Of a stretch of 64,000 nucleotides of DNA, positions 58,530 through 64,000 are shown in pieces (within the stretch, counting starts at the first letter, position 1; every line of letters starts with the position of its first letter). The stretch spans positions 38,838,553 through 38,902,552 of the forward strand of contig CP154956.1 in assembly GCA_039621445.1 (NCBI GenBank). The letters run 5' to 3'. The notes beneath the pieces are model-generated. The model saw only the letters and a list, made by a program, of their open reading frames with translations. It was not told where the DNA came from and ran no database searches. Made by a program: the position numbers and the translations under genes. This DNA is from Euglena gracilis. Its lineage: Eukaryota; Euglenida; Euglenophyceae; Euglenales.

Positions 58530-59087
58530 GGGGATTTCTTAAGGACCCCCCGCCGGGGGGGGTCCAGCCTCCGGCTGGAAAAAAGGCTGCTGGCTGGAAA
58601 CGAGCTGCTGGCTGGCCCCCCCGGGGGGGAGGGGGGGTCCGGGGCTGGAGGGGGCTGTGCTGCTTTGACAAAAAAATATTTCCCTTCAAATTGTTGTTCG
58701 TGTGCTTCCCGTCCATGCAGCCATCCGCCGCTCATGCACCTTGGAGAGCCGGTGCTGAGCAACAGCAGGCGGATGGGACGAGAGCACCGCACCACACACA
58801 CAAGTGCATGTGCCAGACATTGAGGGCGAGGAGCTGTGATGAGAAAAAAAAATGCAGGGATGGGTCAGCTGGGCAGCCCAGTTGGCTGGCCAGCCTGTGG
58901 CCGGCTGGCCCAGCCTTCGGACAACTGGCCCGGCCTTTGGCCGGGCTGGACCCAACTTTATTTCACTCGACCCTGGCGGGGGGGGGGGGGCTCCCAGCCC
59001 CGATTTGGGCTGCTGGCTGGATTTGAGCTGGCTAGCTGGACTCCCCCCCCTCGGGGATGGGGTCCCCTCCGGCTTAAGAAATCCCCT
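58530..59087. mobile_element. GGGGATTTCTTAAGG-ended small element, copy 1
   Basis: Flanked by the 11-bp repeat GGTCACGAGCC (58,519-58,529 and 59,088-59,098). Ends GGGGATTTCTTAAGGACCCC and GGCTTAAGAAATCCCCT are inverted. Inner units GGCTGCTGGCTGG and CCAGCCTCCGGCTGG repeat. About 560 bp, non-coding. The TSD length fits a Mutator-type MITE (inference). Confidence 0.83.
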
Positions 59088-59165
59088 GGTCACGAGCCTT
59101 AAAAACAAAACCTCTAAGCCGCATGCAGGTGGGGGGATGTCCTCTCAAGGGCCCTCTCAACCGAC

Positions 59166-59327
59166 CCGAGGCGTTCCCAGCCCGCCCCCCGGCAGGGCGG
59201 ACTCCACCAGCAGCACGTCATCCGCCAGGCGGGCCAGCTCGGCGGGCAGCGAGGGCGACTGCGGGTCGGGGCGGCGCAGGTCGGTGGGCAGCTGGTCGGG
59301 GGGCCCGGGCAGCGGTGGAGAGGTTGG
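59166..59327 (-). CDS. Pro-rich to helical exon, 54 codons
   Basis: Acceptor GTGCCCCAAAG and donor GTCGGT enclose 162 nt in phase 0. The peptide is PTSPPLPGPPDQLPTDLRRP, DPQSPSLPAELARLADDVLL, VESALPGGGLG. Confidence 0.68.
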
Positions 59328-59624
59328 CTTTGGGGCACTGGGCCGGGGGAGGTCCGCGGATCCGGAGGACAGAGATCTTAAGTTTTCCAGAAAAAAAAGG
59401 CGTGGCTTGGGGTGGTCGTTGCTGTGAAACGGAAAGCGGAGGTTGGTGAATGCGGGCTCCTTCTGATGCAAAAGAGGCATAATAATAAGAGGGCTGCTTT
59501 CAGTCAAAAAGACCAGGCTTGCAGACTTCTTGAATGCAGAGGATGCTAAGAAGCAGCTGCAATAGGACCAGAGAGAGAGCCGCATCGCTTTATAAATGGT
59601 GGGCCCCCTTCAGGGTCGCTTCAG

Positions 59625-59940
59625 GCTTTGATATGAGGGCAGGTGGGTAGGAAGGACCCCCCTACCTGAACAGTGGCGCGGTCTGGGTGACTGATTTTGG
59701 CCTGGCGCTTTGCAGCGGGCCAAAAAATGTTGACCCCACCAAAACAGCCAAGAGTGCCATTTTGGGCACTTTTTGGGCAATTTTTTTTTTTGCAAAAATG
59801 CAAAAACTTTTGGAGAAAGCGCCGAAAGGAAAAATTCGACCTGAGGCGGTTGGTCTGGACCTCCCTGGCAGGTGGGGGAGTGGTCCGGACCCCTCCAGTG
59901 CGGGAGGGGGAGGGACACCCCCCTATTAAACCTCGAACAT
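59625..59940. repeat. CATTTTGGGCACTTTTTGGG repeat block with hairpin
   Basis: It contains GCGCTTTGCAGCGGGCC, CCAAGAGTGCCATTTTGGGC and GGAGAAAGCGCCGAAAGG, as in the blocks at 13.1 and 57.0 kb, and outer CCCCCTACCTG/CAGGTGGGG patches. Probably a small element of about 300 bp with unclear ends. Confidence 0.45.
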
Positions 59941-59976
59941 CCTCCCTCCTTACATCGAACCCTGGCCTCCTGCCAC

Positions 59977-60206
59977 GGGACGCTCCATGGCTGCCCGGCT
60001 GGCCGGCAGCCACGCGCTGAACATCGCGTTCATCGCCGCGTTGCGCCGGTTCAGCGCCTCCTCCAGCTCCCCGTTCAGACGTGCCAGCCGGCGGACCCGG
60101 TCTGCCACCTCCGACTCCTTCAGCCGCGCCTCCACCGCCTGCTGGTCGATGCGCGCCCGCAGCAGCTCCGCCTGGGCCCCAGCCCGCGCCGCCTCGTCCG
60201 CCTTGG
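59977..60206 (-). CDS. coiled-coil exon
   Basis: The acceptor CACCCAACCTGCAG opens CC-AAG-GCG. The peptide is AKADEAARAGAQAELLRARI, DQQAVEARLKESEVADRVRR, LARLNGELEEALNRRNAAMN, AMFSAWLPASRAAMER. The donor is GTGGCA. Confidence 0.77.
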
Positions 60207-60428
60207 CTGCAGGTTGGGTGGGGCGATCCCCGGTGAGGCGGGGTTGGAGCCGCCTGAAAAGAATCACATACGGTCATCACAAATGCAAAGATGGAAACAA
60301 ATGGAACAAATGGACGGGTCTGAAGGCCTTTGAATTGTGATGCAGCACATTGGGACATGTTACATCGGCACATGGTCACCACACAAACCACAAGCCAGGC
60401 TGCCAGGCCCCAGGCCCAGTCGGCCCAC

Positions 60429-60539
60429 CCTGGCCGACCCCGGCGAGGTCCCGCAACGCCTGCAGCTGCTGCCGCAGGTCGGCGAGCGTGGCGTCCCGGT
60501 CGGCCAGCAGCAGGGGTGGGTGGCTCTTCAATTGGGGGT
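60429..60539 (-). CDS. coiled-coil exon
   Basis: The acceptor GCTGCTGCTGCAG opens AC-CCC-CAA-TTG. The peptide is PQLKSHPPLLLADRDATLAD, LRQQLQALRDLAGVG; donor GTGGGC. Only 23 nt separate it from the exon upstream; joining across those 23 nt keeps the frame. Confidence 0.7.
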
Positions 60540-60562
60540 CTGCAGCAGCAGCACCTACCCAC

Positions 60563-60672
60563 CCCCGGCCAAGAGGTCGCACACCATCTGCTCGTAGTCC
60601 TCCCACGCCTCGATCTGGGGCACGAACGCCTCGGCGCGGTTCACGAGCATCCCCACCGTGGGGGCCGGGTCG
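60563..60672 (-). CDS. helical exon
   Basis: The acceptor GTTGGCCAG opens C-GAC-CCG. The peptide is DPAPTVGMLVNRAEAFVPQI, EAWEDYEQMVCDLLAG. The frame runs into TAG unless the following 23 nt (GTGGGT...TGCAG) are removed. Confidence 0.68.
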
Positions 60673-60947
60673 CTGGCCAACGGGGACGCCGCCCGGGCGC
60701 CATTTTGGGCCCATCAGACCTCCCCTGCTCCGCTGCAACACCCATCAAAGCACAAGGTGGCAGTGGCATGGTGGTGGCAGCGGCACGGCTTGTGTGGTGC
60801 CTGATACGCCTGTCAAAGGTGGGAGGCATCCTCCATCCACCCACCTCAAACCCACACCGACTTTGTTGGCGTTAGGTGCTGCAGTTCTGTTCCAAGGGCG
60901 GGTCGGCACCCTCGGTTGTGTCCGGAAATGGTCGCCCAGGGTTCCAC

Positions 60948-61051
60948 CCCGTACCGACGGCGCAGGGCCCCGAGGGCCTCGCTGGAGGGCTCCAGGCGGG
61001 TCGAGCTCGGCCCCAGCCCACCGCGGCGCAACAGCGGGGTCGGGGTAGGAG
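60948..61051 (-). CDS. exon
   Basis: The acceptor is a long C/T tract ending in GGCAG. The peptide is PTPTPLLRRGGLGPSSTRLE, PSSEALGALRRRYG; donor GTGGAA. GC3-biased. Confidence 0.6.
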
Positions 61052-61090
61052 CTGCCCCCCCCCCCCATCCCGCCGATGCACTCCCCCAAC

Positions 61091-61373
61091 AGCCAGAGGG
61101 GGTGCCAGCGGGGGGCTGCCCTGGATGAGGTCCGCCCACGCGTTCCACCGCCTGACGAGGGCCGCGTCGATGGCGTTCATCGCCTGGTGCAGCCGCTGGT
61201 GCTTCCCCTGCGCCGCCTCCGCCTGGCTGCCCGCCGCGCTGAGCTGCTGCTGCAGCGTCTGTTGCCGGACCCGCGCCAGCTCCTGCGCCTCCCGCAGCCC
61301 CGCCAGGAGCTCCGCCTGCTGCCGCAGCGCGTCCGATGCGGGGGCAGGGCCCCGGGCGCACAGGCAGACAGGG
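61091..61373 (-). CDS. coiled-coil exon
   Basis: The peptide is GPAPASDALRQQAELLAGLR, EAQELARVRQQTLQQQLSAA, GSQAEAAQGKHQRLHQAMNA, IDAALVRRWNAWADLIQGSP. Very strong GC3. The acceptor is probably ATGTCCCGAG, only a few bp from the edge of the AAACCAGTCAGTCAC element at 61,382. The donor is about GTTGGG. Confidence 0.75.
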
Positions 61374-61381
61374 CTCGGGAC

Positions 61382-61677
61382 ATAATTTTTTGCCGACCCC
61401 CGGGGGGAGGGCGATCACTTCCACTCTTCCAAAAACCAGTCACTCAATTGTTTCCTGAAAAACCAGTCAGTCATAACCCCGGGGGGGGGGGGGGTGGCCG
61501 CTCTGACACAAACGTGAAAAAAGCCAAAAAATTTCCCGCACATTTGGCGCCAGGTGACTTTGGAGGTTGTTTGCCGACCCCCCTCCTGCGGATCCGGGCC
61601 AAAAACCAGTCAGTGACTCTGAAAAAACCAGTCACCCAGCCCGGGAGGGGGGTTGGCCAGTGACTAAGTGATTGTAA
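61382..61677. mobile_element. AAACCAGTCAGTCAC-type element, simple copy
   Basis: About 300 bp with ends ATAATTTTTTGCCGACCCCC and GGTTGGCCAGTGACTAAGTG (loosely inverted) and internal CCAAAAACCAGTCAC, GAAAAACCAGTCAGTCA and GGTGACTTTGGAGG. It has the same build as the outer element at 18,425-20,646 without the nested insertion. No clear target duplication. Confidence 0.55.
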
Positions 61678-61735
61678 GGATTGGGAGTGGCTCAAGCCGG
61701 TGGAACGTACCTCGCTTTGGCCACTTACTCTCGGT

Positions 61736-62141
61736 CAGGGGATTTCTTAAGGACCCCCGGGAAGGGGGGTCCAGCCTCCGGCCTCTGCTGGCCGGAACCC
61801 CCCAGGGAGGGGGGGGTCCGGGGCTGAAGGGGGCTGGGTTGGGTCGATGAAAAACAAATTTTTCTAAAACATTTTTGCCTTCTTCTTCCATTGAGGGCGA
61901 GGAAGCTGTGATGAGGAAAAAAATGCAGGAATAGGTGAGCTGGGCAGCCCAGTTGGCTGGCCAGCCTGCGATCGGCTGGCCCGGCCTCTCGCTGGGCTGG
62001 ACCCAACTTTATTTCACTCGACCCCCGGGGGGGGGGGGGGCTCCTAGCCCCGATTTGGGCTGCTGGCTGGAGTTGAGCTGCTGGCTGGTTGGACTCCCCC
62101 CCCCCCGGGGATGGGATCCCTTCCGGCTTAAGAAATCCCTG
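61736..62141. mobile_element. GGGGATTTCTTAAGG-ended small element, copy 2
   Basis: CTCTCGGT precedes the left end (61,728-61,735) and follows the right end (62,142-62,149). Ends GGGGATTTCTTAAGGACCCC and CCGGCTTAAGAAATCCC are inverted. The interior is shared with copy 1 (GCTGGACCCAACTTTATTTC, GCCAGTTGGCTGGCCAGCC-like). Confidence 0.78.
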
Positions 62142-62372
62142 CTCTCGGTGCATAATCGCAAAATTAAGGGCTGGTGAAAATGGCCAGGAAAAGCAGTGGT
62201 GAAATGCCATCTTCGGACACAATTATAAAGACAATTCCATTTTAGTTCCGATTCCACCCAGAGTAGACGGTACTACGCAAAGCAATGGCGCCTTTCAACG
62301 ACAGGCTGTCGTACAGCCGCTACAAGTCATGGGACTCTGAATGTCTGCATATTTCTGCTCCCAGAATTCCAC

Positions 62373-62432
62373 TTGCCTCTCCTTGTCCTGCAGCCGCGAC
62401 CTCAGCGCCACGAGAGTGGAGCTGTTCTCCAA
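62373..62432 (-). CDS. 20-codon exon
   Basis: Acceptor TGCTGCAACCAG and donor GTGGAA enclose exactly 60 nt: LENSSTLVALRSRLQDKERQ. It is too short to stand out as an ORF but has a heptad pattern and lies between two good exons. Confidence 0.6.
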
Positions 62433-62581
62433 CTGGTTGCAGCACTATGGCTGCCAACCCTCAACCCAAACTGACCCCCCAACCCTTCCCAACGGTGATG
62501 ATGACTGAGCAAACCCAGGGGCATGGTCGGGGGGGGGGGGTAGTTCATGCATGTAGGAACACCGCGCCCACAGGAGCCAAC

Positions 62582-63010
62582 TGCTGGCCGGAGGATGGCC
62601 TGCTCGAGGTGGTACAGCTGGATGTCAAACGCGACGTCAAGCTGTTCCTTGGAGCCCGCCGGGGTGATGAGGGGCGGGTGCAGCTGGCCCCCGGGGCTCA
62701 TGATGACCGGGTACACGGGGCTGATCCGCCCTGTGGCCGTGGGGACAGGCGCCCCCACGTCCCCTTTCGGTGAGGGTGGGGGTGGGTGGGACCTGCAAGG
62801 GGAGGCCTGGGCAGGGCTGGTTGGGGCGGGCGGAGGGTCGGCAGGGTCTGCAGGGTCTGGTTCGGCGGGCGCCGCGGCTGGCGGGCTGGCGGGCTCCGGG
62901 GGGCTGGCCGCCTGCACGAGCTGCCACACCTCCTCGTCCCGCTGCTGCACCCCAGCCCGCAGCCGCTCGTTGTGCCGCCCGAACCGCTCCGCCAGCAGCA
63001 CCCGGCAGAC
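62582..63010 (-). CDS. coiled-coil to Pro-rich exon, about 143 codons
   Basis: The acceptor ACACCTGGGAAG precedes GTC TGC CGG. The peptide is VCRVLLAERFGRHNERLRAG, VQQRDEEVWQLVQAASPPEP, a Pro/Ala/Asp linker, then GRISPVYPVIMSPGGQLHPP and EQLDVAFDIQLYHLEQAILR. The donor is about GTTGGC. A possible internal acceptor (CCCCTTGCAG) could mark a second exon boundary. Confidence 0.7.
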
Positions 63011-63167
63011 CTTCCCAGGTGTGCGGTTCTGTTTTGTTCATGTGGGCAAATAATAATCATGGCTGTAATTTATAATAAATTCTGGAAAAATAACAACAGC
63101 AAAAAAAAAACGAGTAAAAGACGTGGTGTGGTTTGGTAACTAACAAGTCACATATATATACATGCGT

Positions 63168-63198
<31 letters not shown>

Positions 63199-63285
63199 AT
63201 TCTAAATGGTGAAAACTATTTAGAATGACATATATTACACATACACGTAAAAGCAAATTACATATACACACACACACACACTCAC
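63168..63285. repeat. (AC)n / (AT)n microsatellites
   Basis: Two short AC runs (63,168-63,192 and 63,264-63,282) flanked by ATATATA and an inverted TCTAAAT/ATTTAGA pair. Confidence 0.9.
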
Positions 63286-63362
63286 AAATTACAAAAGCTT
63301 ATGTAAAGGCATCATTGCATGTTGTAGGCTTAAGCCCCAAGCAGAGCATATGCGAATGGCAC

Positions 63363-63534
63363 AGGCCGGGGGCTGGGCAGGTGCTCCTTCACCATCCGCT
63401 CCAGGGCCCGGAGGTGCTCCTGGCCGTCCTCCGCAAAGTGCAGCTCCCGGCCCAGGCCGTCCAGCTTGATGGCGGCATCGTGCAGCGCGCCCTGGGACCG
63501 CTGCAGCTCCTCCTCCAGCACCGCGTTCTGGGCC
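63363..63534 (-). CDS. coiled-coil exon
   Basis: The acceptor CTGCCCCCAAG precedes GCC CAG AAC. The peptide is AQNAVLEEELQRSQGALHDA, AIKLDGLGRELHFAEDGQEH, LRALERMVKEHLPSPRP. The donor is GTGCCA. Confidence 0.78.
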
Positions 63535-63781
63535 TTGGGGGCAGCGCCCGGGCAGGCAACCGGGGGGGGGGGGGGGCTTGGCAGTGCCGTCACAACAGTG
63601 CGGCATGACAGATGCAGCATTTGCCATGCTGGGCCAGGCTTCTGAAAGAAAAAAAAATAGCTGATAAATGGGGGATGGGGGGTGTCCGTAGTCGAATACA
63701 GGTGGAGCCAATCAACGCATGTGGAGGACTGGCCTCTTACACCCGCCCCCCCCCCATCACACAACCCTTGTGTCGCACAAC

Positions 63782-64000
63782 CCCCCGTCGTCGCCCATAG
63801 GGGAGTGGTCGCATAACAGGGGAGGGGCAGGGAAAGCCGCATCCGCCTGGGGCTGGGCGACAGCCTCCAGGTCCGCTTCCCTTCTGGTCAACACCTCCAG
63901 CAGCCCCTCCTCCAGCCGCTGCAGGTCCTCCACCGCCTCCCCGCAGCTCGCCACCCGGCCGCTCTCCCGCCGCAGGAGCTCCTTGACGGGGTCTGCCACC
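63782..64000 (-). CDS. coiled-coil exon (continues past window edge)
   Basis: The peptide is VADPVKELLRRESGRVASCG, EAVEDLQRLEEGLLEVLTRR, EADLEAVAQPQADAAFPAPP. The candidate donor is GTTGTG. The 5' end of the exon, and probably the gene start, lie outside the window. Confidence 0.75.

Overview
The window is nuclear DNA of a eukaryote. Islands of very GC-rich sequence with a clear codon bias (G or C at almost every third position) read as short exons, nearly all on the minus strand. They are bounded by GT donors and by AG acceptors with pyrimidine tracts, and separated by low-complexity, repeat-filled introns. Interstitial CCCTAA (TTAGGG-type telomeric) blocks occur. I cannot name the lineage. 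A protist or alga with a repeat-rich, high-GC3 genome fits; bacterial, viral and organellar origins do not. Exon coordinates are my own splice-site readings without transcripts, so most ends may be off by a few codons.

Exons. From 64.0 kb down to about 45.4 kb, minus-strand exons encode Ala/Glu/Gln/Leu/Arg-rich coiled coil, then an acidic helical exon (52.1 kb), a stretch with an EF-hand-like DxDGNGxxD loop (51.8 kb) and a PDZ-like domain. The PDZ-like domain is split by an intron of about 4.4 kb (51.4 and 46.9 kb exons) and followed by an S/T/P-rich tail. From 35.4 kb to 28.9 kb another run of exons ends in an in-frame stop at 28,900. From 28.3 kb to 8.87 kb more coiled-coil exons end in a stop at 8,870. 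Two weaker exons lie at 8.4-8.65 kb and 3.5 kb. How many genes this represents is unresolved: two or three large coiled-coil genes in tandem, or one gene with mis-called terminal exons.

Mobile DNA. Most non-exonic sequence belongs to several families of terminal-inverted-repeat elements, none with a recognisable transposase. (1) Elements with CTTAG...CTAAG ends of 2.6-3.6 kb (two copies of type A, one each of types B and C). Types B and C have exact 5-bp target-site duplications (TSDs). Each type carries its own array of 12-bp GCG[C/G]-N4-[G/C]CGC palindromes. (2) GGTTACGG-ended elements with arrays of long palindromes around GAGGCTC/GAGCCTC-like cores (four copies). (3) Elements ending near CACGGGAGGT with GGCCGCGGCC arrays and 9-10 bp TSDs. 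(4) Small elements with GGGGATTTCTTAAG ends and roughly 8-11 bp TSDs. (5) Elements containing AAACCAGTCAGTCAC. (6) Elements ending in GTCCAAYGACC. (7) Elements built from GACAATTTCCCGGGG units. (8) A roughly 155-bp near-perfect hairpin element. Long (AC)n, (GT)n and (CT)n microsatellites and homopolymeric G/C tracts fill further space.

The clearest points of interest are the CTTAG family with its phased 12-bp palindrome arrays, an element inserted into a coiled-coil exon with an in-frame 9-bp duplication, and a GGTTACGG element nested in a GGCCGCGG element inside the intron that splits the PDZ-like domain.
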